Positions 8,223 to 18,269 of a DNA stretch of 64,000 nt are shown piece after piece. The stretch's first letter is position 1. Each line of letters starts with the position of its first letter. Origin of the DNA: Petroclostridium xylanilyticum (lineage in GTDB: Bacteria > Bacillota > Clostridia > SK-Y3); the NCBI RefSeq assembly GCF_002252565.1, contig NZ_NPML01000004.1, positions 1 through 64,000 on the forward strand. The letters run 5' to 3'. The position numbers and the translations under genes were made by a program. Under the pieces are notes generated by a model. The model saw nothing but the letters and a program-made list of their open reading frames with translations, did not search any database and had not been told where the DNA came from.

Positions 8223-9929
8223 ATGAGGGTAACTGTAAAAAAACTATTAAGTGCCATAGTATTTCTTGTCATTAGCATCAGCTTAGTCTTATCAGGATGT
8301 GGAAGTAAAGGTAAAAACCAATCATCATCCAACGAAAGTACTAACACGAAAAGTGAAAATCAAGCAAAACTGGAGCCTATTACGTTAAGTGTATATGTGA
8401 ATGCTCCGGGACAACAGCCCACAAAAGATAATAAGATATATAAATTAATTGAAGAAGAACTTGGTGTTAAGTTCCAATTTGAATATCTTGTTGGTGATAG
8501 CAAACAAAGGTTTGGCGTTATGATTGCCAGTGGAGATTATCCGGATATTGTCAACGGAGGAACGGAATTAATTAATGCAGGTGCTTTTATTCCTCTAGAA
8601 GATCTTATTAAAGAACATGCACCCAATTTATACCAACATTATAAACCTTTCTGGAACAAGATAAAAGATCCGGATAGCGGAAAAATCTATGTTATGCCCG
8701 ACTATGGAAGATTTTATGGTGATTTTAACAGGACAGCTCATTATGGACCGGCATTCTGGATTCAAAAACAGGTATTGGAAGATGCCGGTTATCCATCGGT
8801 TGACAAAATTAATACATTAGATGAATATTTTGAACTTATTGAGAATTATGTAAAGAAAAATCCTACCATTGACGGAAAACCGACAATCGGATTTGAGATT
8901 TTATCTTATGACTGGAGAAACTTCTGTTTAACCAACCCTCCACAGCACTTAATCGGTAAACCTAATGAAGGTGGAGTTGTTGTAAATTACGAAACTAACA
9001 TTGCAGAAATTTTTGCTGATAAAGACTATGCCAAAGCATACTACAAAAAATTAAATGAAATAAATGCAAAAGGTTTGCTAGATCGTGAAACATTTACACA
9101 AAACTACGATCAATATTTAGCGAAAATTGCCAGCGGTCGTGTTGTTGGTATGTTTGACCAGGGATGGAATTTCGGTTCTGCAAGAGATTCTTTAATTGAG
9201 CAGGGATTAATAAACAGAACTTATGTACCGCTGCCGGTTATGCTGGATGAAAGTTATGCTGGACACGACTGGTATGCTGACCGTCCTGCCATCAATGTAA
9301 ACAGCGGATTTGGTATTACTGTCAATGCAAAAGATCCGATAAGGATTATTAAAATGTTTGATACATTGATTACAGAAAGATGGCAAAAGATCCTTCAGTG
9401 GGGTATTGAAGGCGAAGATTACTTGGTAGATAAAAACGGTAGGTTCTACAGGACGCCGGAACAAAGAACAAATGCAAATGATCAAGTTTGGCAGTTAGCA
9501 AATAAAGCGATGGGGATATTTGATAAAGGACCCAAAATGGAAGGTGTATACAGTGATGGAAATGCATGTGGCCCTGGAGATCAACCGGAGGAATATTTTG
9601 CAGGTTTAAGTGACTATGATAAGGGATTCCTTAATGCTTATGGTTTCAAAACGCTTACTGAATTTTTAAGAAAACCGCCAGAAAACCCAATAGCTTATCC
9701 GGCATGGCAAATCAATATTATTGATGGATCTGAAGCAAAGATAGCATCTACCAAGCTAAATGATTTGTCTATGAAATATCTGCCACGTGCAATTCTTGCG
9801 CCAATGGATCAATTTGATGCTATTTGGAATGAATATGTGTCTGAAATTCGCAAACTTAATATAAAAGCTTATGAAGACAGGATTAATGAACAAATCCAGT
9901 GGAGAATAAAAAATTGGAGCAATAATTAA
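8223..9929 (+). CDS. Oligosaccharide-binding lipoprotein of CUT1 ABC importer (LplA-like)
   Basis: The 568-residue extracellular solute-binding protein has a signal peptide and lipobox LVLSGC with lipidation at C26, followed by a Ser/Asn-rich linker (about 27-47). The length and a late tryptophan-rich region fit the large LplA/family-1 type used for oligosaccharides rather than monosaccharides. It heads the importer operon and is followed by a hairpin that may reduce permease expression relative to the binding protein. The three downstream hydrolases suggest aldotetraouronic acid or other xylo-oligosaccharides as ligand (inference). Confidence 0.88.
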   Translation: MRVTVKKLLSAIVFLVISISLVLSGCGSKGKNQSSSNESTNTKSENQAKLEPITLSVYVNAPGQQPTKDNKIYKLIEEELGVKFQFEYLVGDSKQRFGVMIASGDYPDIVNGGTELINAGAFIPLEDLIKEHAPNLYQHYKPFWNKIKDPDSGKIYVMPDYGRFYGDFNRTAHYGPAFWIQKQVLEDAGYPSVDKINTLDEYFELIENYVKKNPTIDGKPTIGFEILSYDWRNFCLTNPPQHLIGKPNEGGVVVNYETNIAEIFADKDYAKAYYKKLNEINAKGLLDRETFTQNYDQYLAKIASGRVVGMFDQGWNFGSARDSLIEQGLINRTYVPLPVMLDESYAGHDWYADRPAINVNSGFGITVNAKDPIRIIKMFDTLITERWQKILQWGIEGEDYLVDKNGRFYRTPEQRTNANDQVWQLANKAMGIFDKGPKMEGVYSDGNACGPGDQPEEYFAGLSDYDKGFLNAYGFKTLTEFLRKPPENPIAYPAWQINIIDGSEAKIASTKLNDLSMKYLPRAILAPMDQFDAIWNEYVSEIRKLNIKAYEDRINEQIQWRIKNWSNN

Positions 9930-9949
9930 TAATATTTTGATTAGCAGTT

Positions 9950-9980
9950 CGGGTGGTGGATAATAAATACCCATCGCCCG
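9950..9980 (+). promoter_or_regulatory. Intercistronic hairpin between binding protein and permease genes
   Basis: CGGGTGGTGG (9950-9959) pairs with CCATCGCCCG (9971-9980), including two G-U pairs, and is followed by GTTTACTTTT. It can act as a weak attenuator or 3'-end stabiliser that keeps binding-protein mRNA in excess, as is common in ABC importer operons. A similar hairpin sits at 28633-28666 in the second importer operon. Confidence 0.5.
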
Positions 9981-10040
9981 GTTTACTTTTATAGAAATGC
10001 AATTGTTATAATCAGTATTAATAATGTATGGAGGAATCTT

Positions 10041-11006
10041 ATGCCTGAAGTAGCAGTAGTAAAAAAAAGACAGGAAAGACCGCAAAAAGAAAAGAATATA
10101 ATTACCCTAAAAACACTGAAAGCCCAAAAACAATTGATGTTTATGTCTTTACCGTTTTTGGCGTATATAATTTTGTTTTCCTATGTGCCAGCCATTGGAT
10201 GGGTTATGGCTTTTCAAGACTTTAAACCGGCAAAAAGCTTCTTTAATCAACAGTGGGTAGGATTTAAGCACTTTCAATTTCTGTTTTCGGATTCAGGATT
10301 TTTAAGAGTTCTTAGAAATACACTAGCCATGAGTTTTATTAACTTAGTTCTTGGATTTGTCACTGCTATTTTGCTTGCTTTATTGCTGAATGAAATTAAA
10401 AATGCGTTATTTAAAAGAACAGTCCAGACAATTTCTTATTTACCTCATTTTCTATCATGGGTAATTGTTGCGGGACTTGTTTCCAACGCATTATCGACGG
10501 AAGACGGAATTATCAATATATTATTATTAAATTTGGGACTTATTAAGGAACCTATATTGTGGTTGGGTAAAGGTGAATATTTTTGGGGTATTGTAGGAGC
10601 AGCAAAGGTATGGAAGGAAGTTGGTTGGAATACAATTATTTACCTTTCTGCAATGTCTTCAATAGATCCAGCGTTGTATGAAGCTGCAGATATTGATGGG
10701 GCAAACCGTTATCATAAGATGTGGCACATTACTCTTCCTGGGATAAAACCTACATTTGTGGTACTTCTGATTATGAGTGTGGGTCATATTTTGAATGCAG
10801 GTTTTGAAGTTCAGTATTTACTTGGCAATGGTTTAGTTGTTGATTGGTCTGAAACTATAGATATCTTTGTGTTAAAATATGGTATTAGTCAGTTTAATTT
10901 TTCTCTTGCGACAGCAGCAGGTATATTTAAGACTGTTGTAAGTGTTATTTTAATTTATACGGCTAATACAATTTCGAAAAAAATAGGTGAAGAACAACTT
11001 ATATAG
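10041..11006 (+). CDS. CUT1 ABC importer permease (LplB-like)
   Basis: The 321-residue inner-membrane permease has six predicted hydrophobic segments between residues about 35 and 315 and the EAA loop at about 213-232 (YEAADIDGANRYHKMWHITL), which docks the ATPase. Start ATG follows TGGAGG. It is the first of two permeases that form the transport channel with the gene at 11022. No ATP-binding subunit is encoded nearby, so a shared MsmX-type ATPase from elsewhere is expected. Confidence 0.9.
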   Translation: MPEVAVVKKRQERPQKEKNIITLKTLKAQKQLMFMSLPFLAYIILFSYVPAIGWVMAFQDFKPAKSFFNQQWVGFKHFQFLFSDSGFLRVLRNTLAMSFINLVLGFVTAILLALLLNEIKNALFKRTVQTISYLPHFLSWVIVAGLVSNALSTEDGIINILLLNLGLIKEPILWLGKGEYFWGIVGAAKVWKEVGWNTIIYLSAMSSIDPALYEAADIDGANRYHKMWHITLPGIKPTFVVLLIMSVGHILNAGFEVQYLLGNGLVVDWSETIDIFVLKYGISQFNFSLATAAGIFKTVVSVILIYTANTISKKIGEEQLI

Positions 11007-11021
11007 AAGGGAGGAGATGTA

Positions 11022-11936
11022 ATGAAAACAACAAAATGGACTAAGATAGAAGATGTGCTTTTTAATACTTTTAACACAATTTTTATGATTATGCTTGTCA
11101 TTATTACGTTATATCCCTTTGCTAATACAATTGCAGTTTCTTTTAATGAAGGCTATGATACCATTAGAGGAGGAATTTACCTGTGGCCAAGAAAGTTTAC
11201 ACTGCAGAACTATAGGGCAGTCTTTGCAACAGGTACAATTTATCACGCGTTTTATATTTCATTAATGAAAACAGTTTTATGTACAGTTTTAGGTGTTTTT
11301 TTTAGTACTATGTTGGCATATACCTTAAGTAGAAAAGAATATGTATTTAGAAAGATGATTACTACGGTATTGGTTATTACTATGTATTTTAGTGCTGGGT
11401 TAATACCGGGGTATCTTTTGATTAAATACCTTGGACTGTTAAATAACTTTTGGGTATATGTTATACCTACTTTGATCAGTGCATTTAACGTCATTGTTAT
11501 TAGAACATATATAGGAACGCTTCCGGAAAGTCTTGTAGAATCTGCAAAAATAGATGGCGCAGGAGACTTTCGAATATTTTTGCAAATCATATTTCCATTG
11601 TGCAAGCCGGTGCTTGCAACTGTAGCACTATTTATTGCGGTAGGCGCATGGAATTCATGGTTCGATACGTTCTTATATGCGCCGGCAAAACAGAGTTTAA
11701 GCACCATTCAATATGAACTGATGAAACTTCTTGCCTCTACCACAGCTACCAATACAGATCCGGCACTTCGAGCAGGAGCCTTGCAGGGAAGCGAAGAAAT
11801 CTCAAAGGCAATGGTTACTCCGGCATCAATTAGAGCAGCAATAACAATTGTTGCTGCAACCCCAATTTTGATTGTGTATCCATTCTTACAAAAATATTTT
11901 GTTATTGGGCTAAATGTTGGTAGTGTAAAAGAATAG
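11022..11936 (+). CDS. CUT1 ABC importer permease (LplC-like)
   Basis: The 304-residue second permease carries the binding-protein-dependent transport inner membrane domain and an EAA loop near residues 170-190 (VESAKIDGAGDFRIFLQII). It begins 15 bp after its partner behind GGGAGGAG and is clearly co-transcribed. A C-terminal SVKE ending is usual for the LplC subgroup. Together with 8223 and 10041 it forms a complete importer apart from the ATPase. Confidence 0.9.
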   Translation: MKTTKWTKIEDVLFNTFNTIFMIMLVIITLYPFANTIAVSFNEGYDTIRGGIYLWPRKFTLQNYRAVFATGTIYHAFYISLMKTVLCTVLGVFFSTMLAYTLSRKEYVFRKMITTVLVITMYFSAGLIPGYLLIKYLGLLNNFWVYVIPTLISAFNVIVIRTYIGTLPESLVESAKIDGAGDFRIFLQIIFPLCKPVLATVALFIAVGAWNSWFDTFLYAPAKQSLSTIQYELMKLLASTTATNTDPALRAGALQGSEEISKAMVTPASIRAAITIVAATPILIVYPFLQKYFVIGLNVGSVKE

Positions 11937-11966
11937 TTTAAATTTTAATCAGAATGGAGGTTGTAT

Positions 11967-14030
11967 ATGGGAGATAATGGTTATAATTGCTGGTTGAGAT
12001 ATACAAAGATAGAAAAAACAGAACTCATTGATAACTATAAAAAATATGTTGCAACCATATGGGCAAAAATAGATTCCCAGCTATTATCATCTGCAGTTAA
12101 TGAGTTAAAGAAAGGCATTTGGGGACTGATGGAAACAGAGCCGGAAGTTGTTTCTGAAAAACCTGCATTTCAGGGAATTGTTTTGGGAACTTTTGATGTT
12201 ATTGAGGAAATGTATGCACTGGAATTTTTACAGGAAGAAAAAAACGCTGTTAAAGAGGAAGGTTTTTTGATTAAGCTCATTATGAGTGATACAAGACACA
12301 ATATTATTATTGCCGGAAAAACAGACAAAGGGGTACTATATGGCGTTTTCTATTTCTTAAGATCTTTAATGACACAAAAAGAGGTAGAACAGATTGAAAC
12401 AATAGAAAATCCCGGGAATGCTTTGCGATTTGTAAACCAATGGGATAATATGGATGGCAGTATTGAAAGAGGATATGCAGGACAATCTATCTTTTATAGA
12501 AATAATGAGATAGGATATGATTTGGAAAGGGTCAAAGATTATGCCAGGCTTTTAGCATCTGTAGGGATTAACAGTATTGTAATTAACAATGTAAATGTCA
12601 GAGAAGCAGCCCTTAGATTAATTATGAAGGAATTTTTACCTTCTGTAGAAAAAATCGCGGATGTATTTAGAGCATATGGAATCAAAATTTATCTAAGTAT
12701 TAACTTTACCAGCCCTATCCATCTAGGAAATCTTCCTACAGCAGATCCAGTTGATGCAGATGTAAAGCAGTGGTGGAAAGAAAAAGCAGCAGAAATATAT
12801 GAGTATATTCCGGACTTTGGAGGATTTTTGGTAAAAGCCGATTCCGAATTTAATCCAGGTCCTTATGTCTATGGGAGAACTCATGCCGATGGTGCTAATA
12901 TGTTAGCAGAGGCTCTAGCACCATTTAATGGGATTGTTATTTGGAGATGTTTTGTGTATAACTGTTTACAAGACTGGCGGGATCGAAAAACAGATCGGGC
13001 AAAAGCAGCTTATGATAACTTTGTTCCATTAGACGGGGCGTTTCATGACAATGTAATTCTTCAGATTAAAAACGGTCCTATGGATTTTCAAGTTAAGGAA
13101 CCGGTATCTCCACTTTTGGGAGGTATGAGCAAGACTAATCAAGTGCTGGAACTGCAGATTACCCAAGAATATACGGGTCAGCAAAAGCATTTGTGTTATC
13201 TTGTCCCCATGTGGAAGGAAATTATGGATTTTGATACCTATGCCAAAGGGCCGGGATCCACGGTGAAAAAAATAGTCAGTGGCTCTCTTTTTGAAAGGAA
13301 ATATGGAGGGGTTGCAGGAGTATCCAATATAGGAGATGATATAAACTGGACAGGTCATACCCTGGCGCAGTCTAATTTATATGGATATGGCAGACTCATA
13401 TGGAATCCTGACCTAACCGCAGAACAAATAGCAGAAGAGTGGGTGAGGCTTACATTTGGGAATGAGCAGATAGTGGTGGATACCATTTGTGAAATGTTAA
13501 TGAATTCTTTGCAGATTTACAGAAATTACAACGCACCTCTGGGAATTGGTTGGATGGTAAATCCCGGGCATCATTATGGTCCTAATGTAGATGGGTATGA
13601 GTATTCTAAATGGGGTACCTATCACAGAGCAGACTGTTTTGGTATTGGTGTAGATCGCACCCAAAAAAGCGGAACAGGTTATACAGGACAATATCATAAA
13701 GAGAATGCAGAAATGTATGAATCACTGGATACCTGCCCGGATGAACTTCTTTTATTTTTCCACCATGTTCCATATACCTATATACTTAAGTCGGGAGAAA
13801 CAGTTATACAGCATATATACAATACACATTTTGATGGTGCTGAACAGGCAGCTGAATTAAAAGATAAGTGGATGACTCTTAAACATTATATTGATGAGGA
13901 GAGGTTTCTTCAAGTATTAGAGAGGTTGAAGATACAGGTTGAACATGCAAAAGAGTGGAGAGATGTAATTAATACTTATTTCTATCGAAAATCTGGAATT
14001 AAAGATAAATTAGGTAGAATTATATATTAA
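11967..14030 (+). CDS. aguA: Alpha-glucuronidase, GH67
   Basis: The 687-residue protein aligns in layout with GH67 alpha-glucuronidases, which remove 4-O-methyl-glucuronic acid from the non-reducing terminal xylose of xylo-oligosaccharides. Visible catalytic positions are E294 ([10 protein letters not shown]) as general acid, and D356 (PLDGAF) and E401 (QITQEYTG) as the base pair. There is no signal peptide, so the enzyme is cytosolic and acts after import. The ATG at 11967 is preceded by GGAGG at 6 bp. It lies 30 bp after the permease, in the same operon. Full length for the family (about 680-710). Confidence 0.93.
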   Translation: MGDNGYNCWLRYTKIEKTELIDNYKKYVATIWAKIDSQLLSSAVNELKKGIWGLMETEPEVVSEKPAFQGIVLGTFDVIEEMYALEFLQEEKNAVKEEGFLIKLIMSDTRHNIIIAGKTDKGVLYGVFYFLRSLMTQKEVEQIETIENPGNALRFVNQWDNMDGSIERGYAGQSIFYRNNEIGYDLERVKDYARLLASVGINSIVINNVNVREAALRLIMKEFLPSVEKIADVFRAYGIKIYLSINFTSPIHLGNLPTADPVDADVKQWWKEKAAEIYEYIPDFGGFLVKADSEFNPGPYVYGRTHADGANMLAEALAPFNGIVIWRCFVYNCLQDWRDRKTDRAKAAYDNFVPLDGAFHDNVILQIKNGPMDFQVKEPVSPLLGGMSKTNQVLELQITQEYTGQQKHLCYLVPMWKEIMDFDTYAKGPGSTVKKIVSGSLFERKYGGVAGVSNIGDDINWTGHTLAQSNLYGYGRLIWNPDLTAEQIAEEWVRLTFGNEQIVVDTICEMLMNSLQIYRNYNAPLGIGWMVNPGHHYGPNVDGYEYSKWGTYHRADCFGIGVDRTQKSGTGYTGQYHKENAEMYESLDTCPDELLLFFHHVPYTYILKSGETVIQHIYNTHFDGAEQAAELKDKWMTLKHYIDEERFLQVLERLKIQVEHAKEWRDVINTYFYRKSGIKDKLGRIIY

Positions 14031-14112
14031 AATACAATTAAAAACCATAATACCAATTCAATAACTTGTCTATACAAATTTAGTAGTAATAATGGTAATA
14101 GGAGGAACTATA

Positions 14113-15621
14113 ATGCAAAAAATAGTAATTCCGCAGAAATCTGACGGAAAAATTTTCAAAAAAAATTGGAAATTCTGTGTTGGTACAGGGAGGTTAGGAC
14201 TGGCACTTCAAAAGGAATATCTGGATGCTTTATCTTTTGTACAAGATACAATTGGGTTTAAATATATTAGAGGCCATGGCTTATTGAGTGATGATGTAGG
14301 TATTTATAGAGAAGATGAAGTAGGGGATGAAGTTAGGCCATTTTATAATTTTACCTATGTCGATCGGATTTTTGATTCTTTTTTGGAAAGAGGTATTCGG
14401 CCTTTTGTAGAATTGGGATTTATGCCGGCAAAACTTGCATCGGGAAATGATACAGTTTTTTATTGGAAGGGAAACATTACACCACCTAAGGATTATAATA
14501 AATGGAAAAAGTTAATAAAAGCTGTTGTACGGCATTTTATCTCACGTTATGGAGAACAAGAAGTACTTCAATGGCCCTTTGAGGTATGGAACGAACCAAA
14601 TCTAACTCAATTTTGGAAAGATGCTAATAAAGAAGAGTATTTTAAACTTTATCAAGTTACGGCAACGGCTGTGAAAGAAGTGAATAAGAATATAAAAGTG
14701 GGGGGACCGGCAATCAGTGGAGGAGCAGATCACTGGATAGAAGATTTTTTGATTTTTTGTTACAAGGAGAAAGTACCTGTTGATTTTGTATCACGGCATG
14801 CGTATACATCTCAACAACCAAATACAAGGACATCTCATGTGGTTTATCAGGAATTATGGGATAATACATATATGCTAGATGAATTTAAAAAGGTTCGTCA
14901 AATGATTCGTCAGTCACCGTTTCCTGACTTGCCTTTACATATTACTGAGTATAATACTTCATATCATCCACTTAATCCGGTGCATGATACGCCTTTAAAT
15001 GCTGCTTATTTAGCCAGGATCGTCAGCGAGGGCGGAGACTATGTAGATTCGTTTTCTTATTGGACATTTAGCGATGTTTTTGAAGAACATGACGTACCCA
15101 AATCACAATTTCATGGAGGGTTTGGCCTTGTGGCACTTAATAACATTGCAAAACCCACATTTCATATGTTTTCTTTCTTTGCGTCAATGGGCGATGAGCA
15201 ATTATACCGGGACGAACATTTATTAGTGACCAGAAAAAAAGACGGATCCATTGCTTTAGTAGCTTGGAATGAAATAATGAAAAAAGAAAGTGATATTGTC
15301 AGAGAGTATGAAATAGAGATACCTGTATCATTTGAAGATATTTTTGTAAAAAAACAAACAATAAACGAAGAATATGGCAATCCGTGGAGAACTTGGATTC
15401 AAATGGGCAGACCAAGATTTCCTACAAAAGAACAAGTGAAAGTGCTGCGCCAGGTAGCAAAACCATTTATAACCACTAATCGAATGAAAAGTGAAAAAGG
15501 TGTTTTAAAATTAAACTTTAAATTATCAAAAAATGAAGTTACTTTATATGAAATTAATAGGATTAATGATGAATCTCATAGCTACATAGGATTAGATGAC
15601 CATAAAATAACCAGTTACTAG
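14113..15621 (+). CDS. xynB: Beta-xylosidase, GH39
   Basis: The 502-residue GH39 enzyme has acid/base E161 (EVWNEPNL) and nucleophile E279 (HITEYNTSY), both in the positions expected for clostridial beta-xylosidases. It hydrolyses xylobiose and short xylo-oligomers to xylose. No signal peptide is present. The start at 14113 follows GGAGG; an in-frame upstream codon at 14092 lacks such a site. The 82-bp gap from aguA has no strong terminator, so it is likely in the same transcript. It acts after GH67 has cleared the uronic acid cap. Confidence 0.92.
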   Translation: MQKIVIPQKSDGKIFKKNWKFCVGTGRLGLALQKEYLDALSFVQDTIGFKYIRGHGLLSDDVGIYREDEVGDEVRPFYNFTYVDRIFDSFLERGIRPFVELGFMPAKLASGNDTVFYWKGNITPPKDYNKWKKLIKAVVRHFISRYGEQEVLQWPFEVWNEPNLTQFWKDANKEEYFKLYQVTATAVKEVNKNIKVGGPAISGGADHWIEDFLIFCYKEKVPVDFVSRHAYTSQQPNTRTSHVVYQELWDNTYMLDEFKKVRQMIRQSPFPDLPLHITEYNTSYHPLNPVHDTPLNAAYLARIVSEGGDYVDSFSYWTFSDVFEEHDVPKSQFHGGFGLVALNNIAKPTFHMFSFFASMGDEQLYRDEHLLVTRKKDGSIALVAWNEIMKKESDIVREYEIEIPVSFEDIFVKKQTINEEYGNPWRTWIQMGRPRFPTKEQVKVLRQVAKPFITTNRMKSEKGVLKLNFKLSKNEVTLYEINRINDESHSYIGLDDHKITSY

Positions 15622-15705
15622 ATTTCTCAACATAAGTAAAAGAGTAGCTAAAATTTATATTTTATAGGACATTAACCCAATATAGTGAAAAGGAAGTGTT
15701 TGTAT

Positions 15706-16848
15706 ATGAAAAAAGAAGGGGCTTTTTACACTGGAGAGTATCGAAATGTTTTTAAAGAATATGGTTACCAAGAGCATGAGATTTTCCGAAAAGTAGAGAA
15801 TACATGGAATGACTTGTTTTATGGAGATGAAAATACAAAAATTTATTACCCTGTAGGTTCAGAGGAAGCGTATATTTTGGATACTGGAAATCTGGATGTA
15901 AGAACGGAAGGTATGTCTTATGGCATGATGATGTGTGTACAAATGGATAAAAAAGAAGAATTTGATCGTATTTGGACATGGACTAAAAAATATATGTGGC
16001 ACAGTGACGGAAAGTATTCAGGTTACTTTGCATGGTCTGCAAATCCTGATGGTTCGAGGCGAGCTCAGGGGCCGGCTCCAGATGGGGAAGAGTATTTTGC
16101 AATGGCTTTGTTCTTTGCATCACATCGTTGGGGAGATGGACCGGAGCCATATAACTATAGCCGGCAGGCCAAAGAAATTCTTAAGGTTTGCATACATAAA
16201 GGTGAAGACGGTATCGGCGACCCTATGTGTAATCATGATAATAAGCTAATTAAATTCACACCCGAAAGTACATTTACTGATCCATCCTATCATCTTCCTC
16301 ATTTTTACGAATTATTTGCGTTATGGGGAGAGCCTGAAGACAAACAATTCTGGTTAGAAGCTGCAGCAGCCAGTAGAGAATATCTAAAAAAAGCTTGTCA
16401 TCCTATTACCGGATTGGCTCCTGAATATGCAAATTATGACGGCAGCCCTTATGTTTGCAATGGGCATGAACATTTTTATAGCGATTCATACAGGGTAGCA
16501 GGTAATATTGCTTTAGATTATGAATGGTTCAGAGGAGATGAATGGGAAAGGGAAGAAGCAAATAAGATTCAGAAATTCTTTGTAGACAAGAATCCTTCTG
16601 ACTATAGTATGTATACTATTGATGGTATTGAATTAGAACAAAAGGCTCTTCATCCTATAGGACTTTTGGCTATGAATGCAATGGCCTCTCTTGCAGCAAC
16701 AGATCCAAATGTAAAAACATATATTGATATGTTTTGGAATATGCCTCTTCGTACTGGAATTAGGCGTTATTATGATAACTGCTTATATTTCTTTAGTTTA
16801 CTGGCGTTAAGCGGGAAATATAGAATATGGTTTCCGATACATGGGTAA
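15706..16848 (+). CDS. Reducing-end xylose-releasing exo-oligoxylanase (Rex), GH8
   Basis: The 380-residue GH8 protein has general acid E68 (RTEGMSYG), D192 (TFTDPSYHL) and putative base D260 (DSYRVAGN), spaced as in characterised Rex enzymes. Members release xylose from the reducing end of xylooligosaccharides. The length and lack of a signal peptide fit a cytosolic exo-enzyme rather than a secreted GH8 endoglucanase. The ATG at 15706 follows AAAGGAAG; seven codons upstream there is an alternative GTG. With GH39 it degrades oligomers from both ends. It is the last gene of the xylan island. Confidence 0.9.
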   Translation: MKKEGAFYTGEYRNVFKEYGYQEHEIFRKVENTWNDLFYGDENTKIYYPVGSEEAYILDTGNLDVRTEGMSYGMMMCVQMDKKEEFDRIWTWTKKYMWHSDGKYSGYFAWSANPDGSRRAQGPAPDGEEYFAMALFFASHRWGDGPEPYNYSRQAKEILKVCIHKGEDGIGDPMCNHDNKLIKFTPESTFTDPSYHLPHFYELFALWGEPEDKQFWLEAAAASREYLKKACHPITGLAPEYANYDGSPYVCNGHEHFYSDSYRVAGNIALDYEWFRGDEWEREEANKIQKFFVDKNPSDYSMYTIDGIELEQKALHPIGLLAMNAMASLAATDPNVKTYIDMFWNMPLRTGIRRYYDNCLYFFSLLALSGKYRIWFPIHG

Positions 16849-16891
16849 AGATATCATGTAATTCCAAAAATAATTTTATGTAGATTTATAT

Positions 16892-17218
16892 ATGTATATC
16901 TCCTCTCAATTAGCAGAAAATATTTTTGAAAAGTTCTAATTGGTAGTGTAAAAAGTTCTATGAAAAACAGTTGAATTTTAAAAATCAGACTATAGTTAGT
17001 GGCATTTATATCAGCCAGGGGCGTTTACTGCAATAACCGATGGACAGGTTCATGCCCAATTGGAATCTTCATCGGTAAAAGCAGCAAGAGATGCTTTGAA
17101 TGGTTGGGACCCTTCAGGTGGAGCCATCTATTATTACAACCCTGCAAAGACCACAAATAACTGGATATATAGCAGGCCGATAATAAAGAGAATAGGGAAA
17201 CATATATTTGCAAAATAG
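16892..17218 (+). pseudogene. Gutted sleB copy
   Basis: The first about 45 bp match the sleB upstream region (2096 onward). From about 17008 to the stop at 17218 the sequence matches the last about 210 bp of sleB (for example CAATAACCGATGGACAGG in both). About 490 bp of the intact gene, including the start, the peptidoglycan-binding domain and the catalytic glutamate, are replaced by about 70 bp of unrelated sequence. It cannot encode a functional hydrolase. The copy keeps its terminator and sits next to tRNA-Lys. Confidence 0.85.
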
Positions 17219-17219
17219 A

Positions 17220-17258
17220 TTTTAATGGGCAGGAAATTTAATTTCCTGCCCATTAAAA
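17220..17258 (+). terminator. Duplicate of the sleB terminator
   Basis: The same long hairpin as 2841-2879, with one substitution at the loop edge, follows the sleB remnant and precedes the tRNA promoter by 4 bp. Confidence 0.75.
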
Positions 17259-17262
17259 ATAT

Positions 17263-17291
17263 TTGACATATTTGCAAAAATCATTTATAAT
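17263..17291 (+). promoter_or_regulatory. Consensus promoter of tRNA-Lys
   Basis: TTGACA (17263-17268), a 17-bp spacer and TATAAT (17286-17291) form a perfect sigma-A promoter 20 bp before the tRNA start. Confidence 0.9.
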
Positions 17292-17311
17292 ACCATTTGT
17301 AAATGAAATAT

Positions 17312-17387
17312 GCACCATTAGCTCAGTTGGTAGAGCACCTGACTCTTAATCAGGGTGTCCTGGGTTCGAGTCCCCGATGGTGCACCA
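17312..17387 (+). tRNA. tRNA-Lys (anticodon CUU)
   Basis: The 76-nt cloverleaf has acceptor arm GCACCAT paired with ATGGTGC, a D arm with AGCTCAGTTGGTAGAGC, an anticodon stem CCTGA/TCAGG enclosing CTCTTAA (anticodon CTT) and a T arm GGGTTCGAGTCCC. The CCA end is encoded. It has its own consensus promoter and terminator. Confidence 0.96.
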
Positions 17388-17388
17388 T

Positions 17389-17428
17389 AAAAAATGCCTT
17401 CAAAATAGATATTTTGAAGGCATTTTTT
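17389..17428 (+). terminator. tRNA-Lys terminator
   Basis: AAAAAATGCCTTCAAAAT and its perfect complement are separated by 4 nt and end in six T residues, directly after the tRNA. Confidence 0.92.
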
Positions 17429-17497
17429 ATGGTATTCCCAATTAAATTAAAAAAGGGAATAAAATCTAGAGACCACAGGTGTAAACTGAAGCTCTAG

Positions 17498-17800
17498 TCA
17501 CTGCAAGTTTAGAAGTTCCTTAATTCTTGCTCTGTTATTTCTCTTATGATAACAATTGGTGCAGATAATATCATTATACCAATCGTCAATTACAATTTCA
17601 GAGTGCTGGCATAACTTGCAGACTCTTATTTTGTTCTTGCTTTTATATAAGTTCAATGCATCTTGCAAAATGTCAAAATGTTTTTCGGCTAGTGTTCCAT
17701 GTAGTGCATCAAATGAAAATAGTGATTTACATACAAGTGTATCCATCTCATTAAGGATGGAGGTATTGTATTTGCTCTTCACATTGTCTATAATCTGCAT
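17498..17800 (-). CDS. Small double-CxxC protein of unknown function
   Basis: The 100-residue protein starts at the ATG ending at 17800, which has AAAGGAG 5 bp upstream; an earlier in-frame start would run into fmdB. The N-terminal 60 residues are predicted helical. The C-terminal 40 carry VCKLCQH and ICTNCYH, a likely zinc site. It lies 11 bp after the fmdB-like gene on the same strand, so both are probably co-transcribed and share metal-binding character. I do not recognise the family. It is cytosolic, with no membrane segment. Confidence 0.7.
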   Translation of the reverse strand: MQIIDNVKSKYNTSILNEMDTLVCKSLFSFDALHGTLAEKHFDILQDALNLYKSKNKIRVCKLCQHSEIVIDDWYNDIICTNCYHKRNNRARIKELLNLQ

Positions 17801-17811
17801 ATGGACTCCTT

Positions 17812-18024
17812 TTACCTTGCATTTGGACAACCACAGCATCCTCCTGAACAAGGTGGCATTTCTTTAGTACGATTCTTAACTATATTAATGTTGGTAAATA
17901 CGGAGCTTAAATCGTTGCTGCCACACGTAGGACATTTGATGAGCTTTTCTTCTTTTTCTCTCATTTTTGCCATTACGTTAAAAACAGCTCCACATTTTTC
18001 ACATTTTAAATCATAAAACGGCAC
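17812..18024 (-). CDS. FmdB-family zinc ribbon protein
   Basis: The 70-residue protein starts MPFYDLKCEKCG and has the FmdB/CxxC_CxxC_SSSS ribbon (two CxxC pairs in the first 35 residues: CEKC and CPTC), then a Cys/Gly-rich tail with CSGGCCGC. The GTG start at 18024 follows a GGGGGGAG ribosome binding site. The family is widespread and regulatory roles have been proposed, but no precise function is known. It probably heads a two-gene operon with the CxxC protein at 17498-17800. Confidence 0.85.
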   Translation of the reverse strand: MPFYDLKCEKCGAVFNVMAKMREKEEKLIKCPTCGSNDLSSVFTNINIVKNRTKEMPPCSGGCCGCPNAR

Positions 18025-18269
18025 TTTTCTCCCCCCTTACTATATAGCATTATATATTATAGCATAATTATATAAGATCTTTACTATATTATAAGGATTA
18101 ATTTTATTTTAGGTGCCTTTTTATGAAATATTATGTCTAAGTATATTTTTAGCTTAAATGAGAAAGTTATTCTTAATAATCATTGACAGAAGTTATGAAA
18201 TCATATACAATTTTTTGCATTAAATTTATTCATAACTAAAATGCTAACTTATTTAAAACAGGTGATAAA

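Noticed and set aside
16849-17311. Insertion of the xylan island by a tRNA-targeting integrase
   Set aside because: No integrase gene and no duplicated tRNA 3' end at 2.9 kb; the repeated DNA is sleB, not tRNA.
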